Below, in pieces: positions 25,864 to 34,762 of a DNA stretch of 64,000 bases. This DNA is from Oscillospiraceae bacterium (lineage in GTDB: Bacteria > Bacillota_A > Clostridia > Oscillospirales > Oscillospiraceae), in NCBI GenBank assembly GCA_017549325.1, contig JAFYVA010000044.1:22761-86760 (forward strand), in the 5' to 3' direction. The notes beneath the pieces are model-generated. The model ran no database searches, was not told the origin of the DNA, and saw only the letters and a program-made list of their open reading frames with translations. A program made the translations under genes and the position numbers. The first letter of the stretch is position 1. Each line of letters begins with the position of its first letter.

Positions 25864-26283
25864 ATGAAGAATCATATGGTAAAAGCACTGCATACCGGCA
25901 TCAGCGTGTCCGACATGGAGCGCTCCCTGAAGTGGTATAGCGATGTTCTGGGCTTTGAGCCCACCGGTAAGGATTTCTATGCACCTCCTCTGGGTGCCCG
26001 TATCGCCTTCATCCGCGGTCTGGGCGGCTATGAGATCGAGCTGTTCCAGTACGATGCTCCTAAGGCCATCCCCGAGGATCGCAAGACCCCCAACACCGAT
26101 CTGCAGACCATCGGCACCAAGCATCTGGCCATCCAGGTGGCCGATATGGCTGGCTTCAAGGCCAAGGCCGTGGCTTACGGTGTGGACATCGCCCACGAGG
26201 TCACCATGACCGGCGAGTCCGTGATGTTCATCCGCGACCCCGACGGCGTGCTGGTGGAGCTGATCCAGCCCCCCGTGGAATAA
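25864..26283 (+). CDS. VOC family (glyoxalase-like) metalloprotein
   Basis: The 139 residues form two beta-alpha-beta-beta-beta repeats, as in glyoxalase I and epimerases. Likely metal ligands are His10 (KALHTGISV), Glu60 (YEIELFQY), His91 (TKHLAIQV) and Glu134 (GVLVELIQ). The pattern HxG...E...H...E is intact, so an active lyase, isomerase or dioxygenase-type enzyme is plausible, but the substrate is not evident. It lies 33 bases after the dehydrogenase and 77 before the binding protein, with a GGAG ribosome site, inside the sugar-uptake operon. Confidence 0.85.
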   Translation: MKNHMVKALHTGISVSDMERSLKWYSDVLGFEPTGKDFYAPPLGARIAFIRGLGGYEIELFQYDAPKAIPEDRKTPNTDLQTIGTKHLAIQVADMAGFKAKAVAYGVDIAHEVTMTGESVMFIRDPDGVLVELIQPPVE

Positions 26284-26360
26284 GTCCCGTCCCCAAAGGA
26301 CAGCAACCAAGGTTTTATCAGCATACGCTGTGAAACAAATATTTTAAAGGAGAAATGAAT

Positions 26361-27560
26361 ATGAAGAAGTTTCTTGCTCTGATTCTGGCTCTGGCTATGG
26401 TTCTGAGCCTGGTCGCCTGCGGCGAGAAGGCTCCCGTTGACGAGGGCACTCCCGATGACGGCGCAGCCGTGACCGAGGGTTTCGTCTGGAACGGCAACAA
26501 GGAAGTCTGGGCTGTTCTGCCCGTGTCCGGTGTCCCCGGCCTGAGCTGGAACACCGACTTTGCCGGTTACTTTATGGAGAAGCAGGGTTGGACCTACGTC
26601 TCCAAGGATGCTCAGGGTGACCCCTCCAACCAGGTCAGCCTGATCGAGGACGCCATCGCTGCCGGTAACGTCGGCGCCCTGATCGTCCCCGCCATGGTCG
26701 CTCCCATGCTGCAGGATGTCTGCGCCCGCGCTTATGACGCCGGTATCGCCATCGCTTTCCTGGGTGCCAAGGCCGACTATCCCATCGCTGGCTGTGTCTA
26801 CACGCTGTACTCCGTGGCCGGCGTCTACGCTGTCAAGGCTGCTGAGGACTGGGTCCAGAAGCGCGTCGCCGAGGGCGGCAATGTTCCCACCAACGCCGAT
26901 GGCAAGTATGAGGTCGCTGTTGATACTTACTACGACATCGAGGACGGTATCTTCAAGTCCAACGCCTTCGTCTGCACCGTTGACGAGTCCGACATCCTGG
27001 TGGGTGTTTCCAACACCACCTCCTATGGTAACTCTCCCGTTACTACCGCTTATGACAACGCCAGCGCTGTTCTGGCCGCCAACCCCGACTGCCGTATCTT
27101 CATCGCCTATGAGCCCGATGAGGCTATGGGTATCGAGTCCTACATCAGAGACTACGCTGAGCAGAACGGTCTGGATCTGGCCGACTTCTGCGTGATCTCC
27201 GGCTATGCTGAGGATGCTACTTTCCGCGGCATGTGGGCTGAGGCTCAGGCTGATCCCTCCTCCACCGCCATCAAGGGCTACGCTACCTTCGGCGGCAAGT
27301 GCAACGAGGAAGAACTGGCTGAGTGCATCGAGGTCAGCGGTGAGGCAACTTGGGCTGCCTGCTATGCTACCGGTCGCTCCCTGGCTACCATCCTGCTGGG
27401 CTCCTGCGGCGGCTTTGAGGGCTACACCTGGAACTACGGCGACATCTACTGGGATGACGTCGATGCCACCAACATCTATGGCTTCACTCTGGGCTACAAG
27501 AACGGCGACGTGAACGTCGGCGAGAAGTATCAGACCGAGGAGCGCATGGGCTCTTTCTAA
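26361..27560 (+). CDS. sugar ABC transporter substrate-binding lipoprotein (RbsB-like)
   Basis: This is a 399-residue extracellular lipoprotein. The signal ends in LSLVAC with Cys20 as the lipid-bearing residue. A periplasmic-binding-protein type I fold follows: DPSNQVSLIEDAIAAGNVGALIVPA and ISGYAEDATFRGMWAEA. It is about 100 residues longer than RbsB. ATG 26361 lies eight bases after AAAGGAG; an ATG two codons earlier is too close to that site. Very regular preferred codons suggest high expression. ATPase and permease genes follow after a terminator-like hairpin. Confidence 0.92.
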   Translation: MKKFLALILALAMVLSLVACGEKAPVDEGTPDDGAAVTEGFVWNGNKEVWAVLPVSGVPGLSWNTDFAGYFMEKQGWTYVSKDAQGDPSNQVSLIEDAIAAGNVGALIVPAMVAPMLQDVCARAYDAGIAIAFLGAKADYPIAGCVYTLYSVAGVYAVKAAEDWVQKRVAEGGNVPTNADGKYEVAVDTYYDIEDGIFKSNAFVCTVDESDILVGVSNTTSYGNSPVTTAYDNASAVLAANPDCRIFIAYEPDEAMGIESYIRDYAEQNGLDLADFCVISGYAEDATFRGMWAEAQADPSSTAIKGYATFGGKCNEEELAECIEVSGEATWAACYATGRSLATILLGSCGGFEGYTWNYGDIYWDDVDATNIYGFTLGYKNGDVNVGEKYQTEERMGSF

Positions 27561-27619
27561 GCAACCCCCTTTCCGATTTTTTCACTGAATCCATTTCACT
27601 GAATAACTGAGTAATGAAT

Positions 27620-27654
27620 CGGGGCGGCAATCGTCAATGCGTTTTGTCGCCCCG
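27620..27654 (+). terminator. attenuator-like hairpin between binding protein and ATPase genes
   Basis: CGGGGCGGCAA pairs over 11 positions (one G-T) with TTGTCGCCCCG around a 13-base loop, then GTTCTTT. The poor T-run suggests partial termination, giving excess binding protein over transporter. Confidence 0.6.
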
Positions 27655-27698
27655 GTTCTTTACCGAACAGAAAACTTTAGCGACAGGAGGAATCGCTC

Positions 27699-29189
27699 TT
27701 GGAAAACATAAAGCCGATCCTTTCATTGAAAAATATCAAGAAGGTTTTTCCGGGTGTTGTGGCACTGAATAATGTTTCCATCGACTTCTACCCCGGAGAA
27801 GTTCACGCTTTGATCGGCGAGAACGGAGCGGGAAAATCCACCTTCATTAAGACCATCACCGGCGCGTATACCCCCGACGGCGGCACCATTACGCTGGAGG
27901 GAAAAGAGTATACGTCTATGAACCCTGCCCTTGCCAGAGGTGCAGGCATTGAGTGTATTTATCAGGAGTTTAACCTGATCGATGTGCTGAGCGCTGCAGA
28001 GAACATCTGCTACGGCGAGCGCTACGGCAAGCTGGTCAACCAGAAGAAAATGCGTCAGATCGCACAGGAGATCTTTGATGATTTCGGCGTGGACATCAAT
28101 CCCGACACGCTGGTGCGCGACCTGACCCCCGGCCGTATGCAGATCGTGGAGATCGCCAAGTCCGTCTCCAAGGACTGCAAAGTATTGATTCTCGATGAGC
28201 CCACTGCTCCGCTTTCTGTCGCAGAAACGGAGATCCTGTTCCGCATCGTGCGGCAACTGAAGGAAAAAGGTGTTGCGATTATCTTTATCTCCCACCGTCT
28301 GGACGAGGTGTTTGCACTGACCGACCGCATCTCCATCCTCCGCGACGGTGAATACATCACCACCCTCAACACGGCAGAAACCAACCGTGCCGAGCTGATC
28401 CGCTACATGGTGGGTCGCGAGATGACCGCTACCTTCCCGCCCCGCAACGCCACCATCGGCGACGTGGCACTGGAGCTGAAGCACCTCTCCGGCAACGGTG
28501 TCAGCGACATCTCCTTCACCGCCCGCAAGGGTGAAGTGGTGGGCGTGTCCGGTCTCGTGGGTGCCGGCCGTACCGAGATCATGAAGGTGGTCTACGGCGC
28601 CGAGAAGCGCCAGTACGGTGAGGTCTATGTCAACGGCGAAAAGGCCGACATCCGCTCCCCCCGTGACGCCATGTATAAGTACGGCATCTGCCTCATCCCC
28701 GAGGACCGCAAGCGCGAGGGTTGCTTCCTCTCCGAGGATATTTCCTGGAACATTGTATACAACGTGATCGAAAAGATCTCCAAGGGCCTTGTGGTGAACA
28801 CGGCAAAGGAGAAGGAGATCGCGGAGTATTACGGTCAGGCGATGCGCATCAAGGCGCCGAACCTGAAAACCAAGGTCATGACCTTGTCCGGCGGTAACCA
28901 GCAGAAGGTGGTTATCGGCAAGGCACTGGCCACCCAGTCTGAAATCGTCATCTTCGACGAACCCACCCGCGGCATTGACGTCGGCGCAAAGTATGAGATC
29001 TATGAGCTGATGAACGAGCTGTGTGAGCAGGGGAAATGCGTCATCATGGTGACTTCTGACATGGAGGAGCTGCTGGGTATGTCCGACCGCATCGTCGTCT
29101 TCGGCGAGAAGTGTCTGGCCGGCGAGCTTACCCGTGAAGAGTTCAGCCAGGAGAAGATTCTGGATATGGCGTCCGGCGGCGCAAAGTAA
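27699..29189 (+). CDS. sugar ABC transporter ATP-binding protein (RbsA-like, two domains)
   Basis: This 496-residue cytosolic ATPase has two fused nucleotide-binding domains. The first has Walker A GENGAGKST (about 39-47), signature LTPGRMQIVE and Walker B VLILDEPTAPLS. The second has the degenerate Walker A GLVGAGRTE, LSGGNQQKVVIG and IVIFDEPTRGIDVG, as in RbsA/MglA. It starts with TTG (27699), placed nine bases after AGGAGG; this rare start may lower its translation relative to the binding protein. It pairs with the permease 15 bases downstream. Confidence 0.95.
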   Translation: MENIKPILSLKNIKKVFPGVVALNNVSIDFYPGEVHALIGENGAGKSTFIKTITGAYTPDGGTITLEGKEYTSMNPALARGAGIECIYQEFNLIDVLSAAENICYGERYGKLVNQKKMRQIAQEIFDDFGVDINPDTLVRDLTPGRMQIVEIAKSVSKDCKVLILDEPTAPLSVAETEILFRIVRQLKEKGVAIIFISHRLDEVFALTDRISILRDGEYITTLNTAETNRAELIRYMVGREMTATFPPRNATIGDVALELKHLSGNGVSDISFTARKGEVVGVSGLVGAGRTEIMKVVYGAEKRQYGEVYVNGEKADIRSPRDAMYKYGICLIPEDRKREGCFLSEDISWNIVYNVIEKISKGLVVNTAKEKEIAEYYGQAMRIKAPNLKTKVMTLSGGNQQKVVIGKALATQSEIVIFDEPTRGIDVGAKYEIYELMNELCEQGKCVIMVTSDMEELLGMSDRIVVFGEKCLAGELTREEFSQEKILDMASGGAK

Positions 29190-29204
29190 AGAGAGGGCTA
29201 AACA

Positions 29205-30260
29205 ATGAAGAAGAAAAATATCAATGTCTCCAATCTCCTGAAGGAGTACATCATGATCCTGGTGCTGATCGGCCTGATCGTTGTGTTCTCCATCATCTGT
29301 CCCATTCTGACCAACGGCCGTCAGTTCCTGACCTGGCCCAATATGATGAACATTCTCGGTCAGAACGCCTATCTGATCATCGCCGGTGTGGGCATTACCT
29401 TCATCATGCTGGGCGGCGCCATGGACTTGTCCACCGGCTTCCTGCTGTCCACCGTGGGTATTGCCATGACGCTGGTGGATAACGCACTGGGCAATTCCCC
29501 TGCCATCTTTGTGGTGACGCTGCTGGTGGGTATTGCACTGTCCGTGCTGCTGTCCGGTATCAACGGCGCTATGTATGCATGGCTCTCCGTGTTCCCCTTC
29601 ATCATCACGCTGGCAATGCAGTATGTCCTTAACGGTGCTACCTACCTGCTGACCGGCGGTCTTTCCCGTACCTTCCGCGACCTGAACCCCGGCTTCACCT
29701 TCCTGGGTGGCGTGAACATCCCCTTCATCGGTGGCAGCTATGTCAAGTCCGGCGTCATCGTGATGATCGTGATGGTCATCATCGGCTCTTTCCTGCTGAA
29801 CAAGACCTACTTCGGTCGTAACATCTACGCTCTGGGCTCCAACCCCGACGCCGTGGCGCTGTCCGGTGTCTCCGTTGCCAAGATGCGTATCCTGATCTTT
29901 GCCGTGGCCGGTATCTTCTTCGGTATCGCACAGACGGTCAACATCGGCCGTATCGGTTCTGCCTCCAACTCCATGGGTATCGGTGCCGAGTTCACCGTCA
30001 TGGCCGGTGCGATGCTGGGCGGCGTCAAGATGGGCGGCGGCGGCGGTAAGATGAGCAACATGGTGGTCGGTGTTCTGATCATCGCCGTGCTGAACCAGGG
30101 CATGAACTTCCTGAACATCAACCAGTACTGGCAGTATGTGGCACTGGGTATCGTGCTGCTGGCAGCCGTTACGCTGGATACCATGCAGACCCGCGCTGCC
30201 GTCAACGCAGCCAAGAAGGTCAGCGCACCTGTTATCGAAGCAGAAGAGAAAAAGGAATGA
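29205..30260 (+). CDS. sugar ABC transporter permease (RbsC-like)
   Basis: This 351-residue membrane protein has eight to ten hydrophobic helices and matches the RbsC/BPD_transp_2 family. Seen: GITFIMLGGAMDLSTG, GGLSRTFRDLN in a loop, the EAA-like region GRNIYALGSNPDAVALSGV that contacts the ATPase, and AMLGGVKMGGGGGKMSNMV. The C-terminus is charged. One permease gene only, so a homodimer is expected with the two-domain ATPase. The mRNA continues through a hairpin to the beta-helix gene. Confidence 0.95.
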   Translation: MKKKNINVSNLLKEYIMILVLIGLIVVFSIICPILTNGRQFLTWPNMMNILGQNAYLIIAGVGITFIMLGGAMDLSTGFLLSTVGIAMTLVDNALGNSPAIFVVTLLVGIALSVLLSGINGAMYAWLSVFPFIITLAMQYVLNGATYLLTGGLSRTFRDLNPGFTFLGGVNIPFIGGSYVKSGVIVMIVMVIIGSFLLNKTYFGRNIYALGSNPDAVALSGVSVAKMRILIFAVAGIFFGIAQTVNIGRIGSASNSMGIGAEFTVMAGAMLGGVKMGGGGGKMSNMVVGVLIIAVLNQGMNFLNINQYWQYVALGIVLLAAVTLDTMQTRAAVNAAKKVSAPVIEAEEKKE

Positions 30261-30266
30261 TTTTCC

Positions 30267-30298
30267 ATATCGGCCCCTCTTTCTGGAGGGGTCGATAT
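30267..30298 (+). other. intercistronic hairpin before the beta-helix gene
   Basis: ATATCGGCCCCTC pairs with GAGGGGTCGATAT around a short loop (one G-T pair). There is no T-run after it, so RNA stabilization or partial attenuation is more likely than full termination. Confidence 0.5.
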
Positions 30299-30338
30299 AT
30301 GCGATAAAATTAACGAGATGAAAGGAATATAATTTTAT

Positions 30339-32582
30339 ATGAGCGTCAAATTGGAAATTTTGCGTACAGAGACGGCAAACACCTATACCACCACTGCGCT
30401 TGCCTCCACCGTTACCTTTGCTGAGTACAGCGTGGACGGCGAAGTCAAGACCATGACCGCCGCCGACGGCTGCGCCCTCGTGCTGGTGGTGGATGGCGTG
30501 CAGCAGGATCTGCTGAGCGGCAAGACCTACGAGGCTGAGGACAGCTTCACCGTCCGTGAGGTGAAGGTCTACCGTATCGGCGGCCCCAGCGCGGCACCCT
30601 GGTCCGGTGCTAAGGAAGAGGAGAAGGCCACCTACTGGTTCCGTCAGGCACTGCTGGTGGATGGCGGCAAGATCGTGGCCGACGGTTCCGTTACCGAGGC
30701 TATCGTGGGCGGCGAATATGACGAAAAGCATGCCGACGGCATTACTCTGAACGCCAACGGTACCCACTTCAACGGCATTCTGCTGGACAATGGCACCAAG
30801 TACACCATCACCGGCGCTACCTTCCTCGCCCACGGCGACGGCGGCGACGATCTGGCCGGTTGGGGCACTTCCGTGATGGCCGATAACCGCTCCGAGCTGG
30901 AGATCGCCAACAGCTACTTTGAGCTGGACGGCGCCATCCGCTGCGCCCTGTATGTGGACAACGCCTCCATCGCCGATGTCCACGATACCGTCATCTATAC
31001 CAAGGAGACGCAGGATACCTGCGCCGAATTTGCCAACCTGACCCCCGGCATGATGAAGCGCGTCCCCTTCGCTCTGGGTATGGAAGGCACTGTCCGTTCC
31101 CTCAACGTGATGGCAGACGGTCAGGGCAAGTTCCGCAACTGCATCGTGGTCTCCACCGGTTGGGGCGCTCTGTCCACCGACTCCGGCACGGCCTACGATG
31201 AGTGCCACACCTACGCACTGGATGCCGAGGATACCCTCTCCGGCATCGGCACCATGGAAGTGGCACAGGAGGGCAAGGAGTATACCGCCACCAAGACCGT
31301 CAACGGCGTGACCTACGGCTTTACCGTGAATGGCTCCGGCTATGTCACCTACGCCGACTCCGGTGTCCACAACCGCTATAAGAATGTGGAGTTCTACTCT
31401 CCCGACTACATTCAGGTCATGGGTTCCGGCCCCTCCGGCTCTGACTATATCGATTCCTACCTGCTCAGCGGCCATACCACTTTCATGACCCAGCAGTCCC
31501 GTGGCGGCACCTTTAACCTGCTGAACACCAAGGTCGACACTGTGGACGCGCTGATGCAGATCAAGTCCGGCGCTGCCAATACCGGCTTCAGCCATCTGGT
31601 GGTGGACGATTGCCAGATCAACTTCTCCGGCACCTCCGCCCGCGCCAAGGACGGTATTCTGGTGGAACTGATCGAGTCCGATGACGCCGGCAACCCCGGT
31701 ATCACCACCTACACCATCTGCGATACCCCTGCCGAGGCTGAGGCCACCAGCTCTTCCGTGGCTGACAGTTCTGCTACCTTCAAGAACGGTACCTATTTCG
31801 GTGATATCTGCAACAGCATCTACAACTACCGCCAGACCCTGAAGGTGACGCTGGAGAACGCCACCCTCACCGGCACTGTCTCCGCCACCCAGGCCGTCCA
31901 TGTGGATATGGAGGGCAATGTGGTGCCCAACGGCACTGTCCTCAATGCCTTTATGGGCAGCGAGGAGTTTGACCACGCCGACTACTCCGCCGAGAAGGGC
32001 GGCTTCAGCGGTGAGTGCAAGCTGATTGGTCACTTCCGCCATACGGCAGCTCCCGTGCTGAACAACTTTATCGACCTGACTATGACCAAGAGTGCCTGGA
32101 ATATTACCGGCGAGGGCTGGATCAATGCCCTGAGCGTGGATTCTCTGGAGGATCTGGCTGCCGATCAGGCTGTTACCGTCCACGTCAAGGCCCTCACCGT
32201 TGGCGGCGAGGTCTATGCCGACGGCATCTACACCACCGGCAACGTGACCGTGGAGGTGGACTCCACCGTCATCGAGGTTAAGGACAACGGCGTGGCTGAC
32301 TCCGGTCAGACCTACGGCAATGTGAAGTATGCCATCATCTCCGTGATGGAGGACGGCTCCTTCAATTCCAAGGCCTTTACCGTTCGCCGCCAGAATTATG
32401 TGGACGGAAACCTGTACTTCACCATCCAGCCTGCCGAGGGCTATCGTGTGGTGAATGTCACCGCCGAGGGTGGTACCCTCGATAAGAACACCGCCGGCGG
32501 CGAAGTGGCCGCCTATGAACAGGTGGTGGTTCCCGTTCTGGGCAACAAGGAAATGTCTGTTACCGTCACGGTTGGCTGCTAA
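30339..32582 (+). CDS. predicted cytoplasmic right-handed beta-helix protein
   Basis: I do not recognise a described family for this 747-residue protein. Short strand-turn repeats rich in Gly, Asn, Thr and Asp (for example HADGITLNANGTHFNGILLD and SELEIANSYFELDGAIRC) run from about residue 120 to 560. They look like the coils of a right-handed parallel beta-helix, as in pectate lyase-like proteins. The C-terminal 100 residues look like a separate beta-sandwich. No signal peptide, lipobox or transmembrane helix is present, and an in-frame stop just upstream rules out a longer N-terminus. It is last in the operon with the sugar ABC transporter. An intracellular glycan-acting enzyme or a scaffold are both possible; no catalytic triad can be assigned. 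Confidence 0.6.
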   Translation: MSVKLEILRTETANTYTTTALASTVTFAEYSVDGEVKTMTAADGCALVLVVDGVQQDLLSGKTYEAEDSFTVREVKVYRIGGPSAAPWSGAKEEEKATYWFRQALLVDGGKIVADGSVTEAIVGGEYDEKHADGITLNANGTHFNGILLDNGTKYTITGATFLAHGDGGDDLAGWGTSVMADNRSELEIANSYFELDGAIRCALYVDNASIADVHDTVIYTKETQDTCAEFANLTPGMMKRVPFALGMEGTVRSLNVMADGQGKFRNCIVVSTGWGALSTDSGTAYDECHTYALDAEDTLSGIGTMEVAQEGKEYTATKTVNGVTYGFTVNGSGYVTYADSGVHNRYKNVEFYSPDYIQVMGSGPSGSDYIDSYLLSGHTTFMTQQSRGGTFNLLNTKVDTVDALMQIKSGAANTGFSHLVVDDCQINFSGTSARAKDGILVELIESDDAGNPGITTYTICDTPAEAEATSSSVADSSATFKNGTYFGDICNSIYNYRQTLKVTLENATLTGTVSATQAVHVDMEGNVVPNGTVLNAFMGSEEFDHADYSAEKGGFSGECKLIGHFRHTAAPVLNNFIDLTMTKSAWNITGEGWINALSVDSLEDLAADQAVTVHVKALTVGGEVYADGIYTTGNVTVEVDSTVIEVKDNGVADSGQTYGNVKYAIISVMEDGSFNSKAFTVRRQNYVDGNLYFTIQPAEGYRVVNVTAEGGTLDKNTAGGEVAAYEQVVVPVLGNKEMSVTVTVGC

Positions 32583-32617
32583 CCTCCTCTGGCGACCAAC
32601 TGTGTGCTCTTCCCAAT

Positions 32618-32649
32618 AAAAAACCTCGCCCTATGGGGCGAGGTTTTTT
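32618..32649. terminator. bidirectional terminator between beta-helix and MFS genes
   Basis: CCTCGCCC pairs with GGGCGAGG between runs of A and T. It overlaps the stop codon of the MFS gene. Confidence 0.9.
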
Positions 32650-33862
32650 ATCTTTTGTCGTCTTTGCGCTGAGCATATGCCCACAGGAGAATGAGCATTG
32701 CCAGCAGCATCATACCGGCGAAGAGGAGATAAGAACTCCTGTACTCGTCCGTGCGGTCGGCAATAAGGCCGGGTACCACGGTAAAGAGGATGCCGCCGAG
32801 ATTGTAGAAGATCTGCAGATGTTTCAGCGTCTTGGGATAGTGGTCTTTGGAACTGAGATCGGCAGCCCACAGAGGCGGGCCTACATTGAACAGCGAGGCA
32901 CCCAGACCCAGCAGCACGGCCAGTGCCGCACACCAGAAAACAGATGTACCATCCATGCCCAGCACAAGGAAACAGCCGAGGATGAAGATGAAAAAGAGGA
33001 GGATGCTGCACCGTTTTGAGCCAATGCGGTCGGCTATTGCGCCGGTGAGGAGCTTGCTGCATACCAGTACAAAGCCGAAGAGGGAGACCATAGAGGCGGC
33101 CAGTTCGGTGGAGTACCCCTCCGTACGCATCAATACGGCCATATGCCCCGAGAAGGCCAGACCGGCACCGCCGATCAGCAGCATCATCAGTGCCAGCATA
33201 CCCATCGCTGTGGGATTGGGACGGAAGGAGACGTGGGAGGCTGTCTGCGTTTTGACTTTTTCTGTTTCGCCGTAGGGCAGCAGCCCCATATTCTCAGGGG
33301 CATCCCGCACCACCAGCAGCACGATCACAGCGCTGAGCGCCATGATACCGCTTTGCAGCACGAAGGCGGTAGTCAGAGAATGGCGCACCACCACCGATGA
33401 GAGAAGGGGAGCAAACCCCATGGTGGCCACGGCACTTCCTGCGGCGCTGAGTCCGAGTGCAAAGCCGCGGCGGGCATGGAACCAGTTGCCGATCAGCAGC
33501 GAGACGGGGTAGATGCAGCCTGCGCCGTATGCGATGCCGGCCAGTGCCGCACCTGCGTAGTAGAGAACGGGGGCGTTGACGGCGGCACAGAACACCAGGG
33601 GAAACAGGACACCTACCGCCGAGGCGAAAAAGATACCCCGGCGCAGGGAGAATTTTTCATAGTAAATGCCCACGAAGAAAGTGGTGAGAAACGAGAAGGC
33701 GCATCGCACGGAGAGAATGGCGCTGCCCATACTGTCGCTGACGCCCCGCTCCTCAATAAACGGCAGATAGATGGTGAGGATGTTGCTGCACAAGCCCATG
33801 TTGCACACGAACAGGAGCAGCGATGCAATACAGATTGCCCAAGCATAGTGCCCGCGCTTCAT
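32648..33862 (-). CDS. MFS transporter, OFA-like
   Basis: This is a 404-residue membrane protein with twelve hydrophobic helices. It shows the MFS loop 2-3 region (YYEKFSLRRGIFF) and loop 8-9 (GAIADRIGSKRCS), GNWFHARRGFALGLSAAGSA in helix 5, and a long central loop. The latter motif is typical of oxalate/formate antiporter-like (OFA) carriers of small organic acids. Substrate is not assignable. GGAGGTGATGAT precedes the ATG. Its end coincides with the shared terminator. Confidence 0.88.
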   Translation of the reverse strand: MKRGHYAWAICIASLLLFVCNMGLCSNILTIYLPFIEERGVSDSMGSAILSVRCAFSFLTTFFVGIYYEKFSLRRGIFFASAVGVLFPLVFCAAVNAPVLYYAGAALAGIAYGAGCIYPVSLLIGNWFHARRGFALGLSAAGSAVATMGFAPLLSSVVVRHSLTTAFVLQSGIMALSAVIVLLVVRDAPENMGLLPYGETEKVKTQTASHVSFRPNPTAMGMLALMMLLIGGAGLAFSGHMAVLMRTEGYSTELAASMVSLFGFVLVCSKLLTGAIADRIGSKRCSILLFFIFILGCFLVLGMDGTSVFWCAALAVLLGLGASLFNVGPPLWAADLSSKDHYPKTLKHLQIFYNLGGILFTVVPGLIADRTDEYRSSYLLFAGMMLLAMLILLWAYAQRKDDKR

Positions 33863-33930
33863 ATCATCACCTCCTCTGTGTGCAGTTTACGCCTTTGCGG
33901 GGCGCTTGTAAAGAGGAGAGGGGGTGTACC

Positions 33931-33959
33931 TTGCAATTTTATTTTCAGGACAGTATAAT
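33931..33959 (+). promoter_or_regulatory. promoter of the deaminase gene
   Basis: TTGCAA (33931-33936), 17 bases, TATAAT (33954-33959), 23 bases before the start codon: near-consensus. Confidence 0.75.
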
Positions 33960-33981
33960 GAAGAAAAAGGAGGGGTCAATT

Positions 33982-34446
33982 ATGAAAGATCAAGAGTTTA
34001 TGGCGCAGGCCATCGCACTGTCGAAGCTGGCTGTGGAGCATGGAAACGAGCCGTTCGGCGCGGTGCTGGTGAAGGATGGGGAGGTGGTTTATACCAACGA
34101 AAATCAGATCTATACCCGCAACGATCCCACCTTCCACGGAGAGTTCGGTCTGATTCGCCGTTTCTGTGAGGACACGGGCATTACCGATCTGCGGGAGTAT
34201 ACCCTCTATTCCAGCTGTGAACCCTGCTTTATGTGCAGCGGCGCTATGGTGTGGGTGAAGCTGGGCCGTCTCGTCTACGGTGCCAGCAACGACGATTTAG
34301 AAACGATTTTGGGCAACGCAGGCTGTAATTGCAGCCAAATGGTGTTTGACAATTCCTTCTGGAAGCCCCGGGTGACAGCGGGTGTTCTGCGTGAGGAGAG
34401 CCTGAAGATTTTGAAGGCGTATTTTGCAAAGCACGAGAAGGGCTGA
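33982..34446 (+). CDS. cytidine/guanine deaminase-family zinc protein
   Basis: This 154-residue protein has a CDA fold. The zinc and proton-shuttle motifs are FHGEFGLI (usual HAE, here HGE; His and catalytic Glu retained) and SSCEPCFMCSGAM (PCxxC). Such proteins deaminate free bases or nucleosides (guanine, cytosine and others); it is too unlike TadA at the C-terminus (DNSFWKPRVTAGVLREE) for tRNA editing to be the first guess. AAGGAGGGG precedes the ATG. A small zinc ribbon gene follows 14 bases later. Confidence 0.85.
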   Translation: MKDQEFMAQAIALSKLAVEHGNEPFGAVLVKDGEVVYTNENQIYTRNDPTFHGEFGLIRRFCEDTGITDLREYTLYSSCEPCFMCSGAMVWVKLGRLVYGASNDDLETILGNAGCNCSQMVFDNSFWKPRVTAGVLREESLKILKAYFAKHEKG

Positions 34447-34460
34447 GAGAGGAGTGCGCG

Positions 34461-34673
34461 ATGGACTGTCCGTATTGTCAGCAGGAAATGGAGAAGGGAT
34501 TTGTAGAGCAGCAGCGGATCACGGTTCCGCTGGAGTGGTATTCCGCCAAGCAGGAGGGTGACTTCCTGTGGAGTCGTCGCAAGCGCATCAAGCTGACCTC
34601 GGCGGAGGAACCGTTGGTGGCGTGGTACTGTTGTCGCTGTGGAAAACTCGTTGCGGAGGTGGAGAAAGGATAA
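34461..34673 (+). CDS. small zinc-ribbon protein, PF20097/DUF6487-like
   Basis: The 70 residues have two CxxC pairs, [13 protein letters not shown] at the start and [10 protein letters not shown] near the end, making one four-Cys zinc site. The layout resembles small PF20097-type zinc ribbons common in Clostridia. A hydrophobic-aromatic middle ([16 protein letters not shown]) follows the first pair. Function unknown. It is translated right after the deaminase and probably shares its mRNA. Confidence 0.7.
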   Translation: MDCPYCQQEMEKGFVEQQRITVPLEWYSAKQEGDFLWSRRKRIKLTSAEEPLVAWYCCRCGKLVAEVEKG

Positions 34674-34716
34674 TTTTTTCTTCGTGGCTTTTGCAACACA
34701 TCTTTTGGAAAAAGTT

Positions 34717-34725
34717 TGGTATACT
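34717..34725 (+). promoter_or_regulatory. extended -10 promoter of rubredoxin
   Basis: TGG followed by TATACT is an extended -10 element 38 bases before the rubredoxin start. No good -35 box lies at the usual distance. Confidence 0.5.
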
Positions 34726-34762
34726 AAGTACAACCAAAACAAAACCAAAGGAGAATACCTCT

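Noticed and set aside
27577..27612. Repeated TTCACTGAAT copies after the binding-protein gene
   Set aside because: Two short imperfect copies only; not enough for a CRISPR or regulatory array.
27723..32183. A 1486-residue open frame antisense to the ABC transporter and beta-helix genes
   Set aside because: It crosses several real genes and spacers, is His/Gly-rich, and has no ribosome site; a codon-bias artefact.
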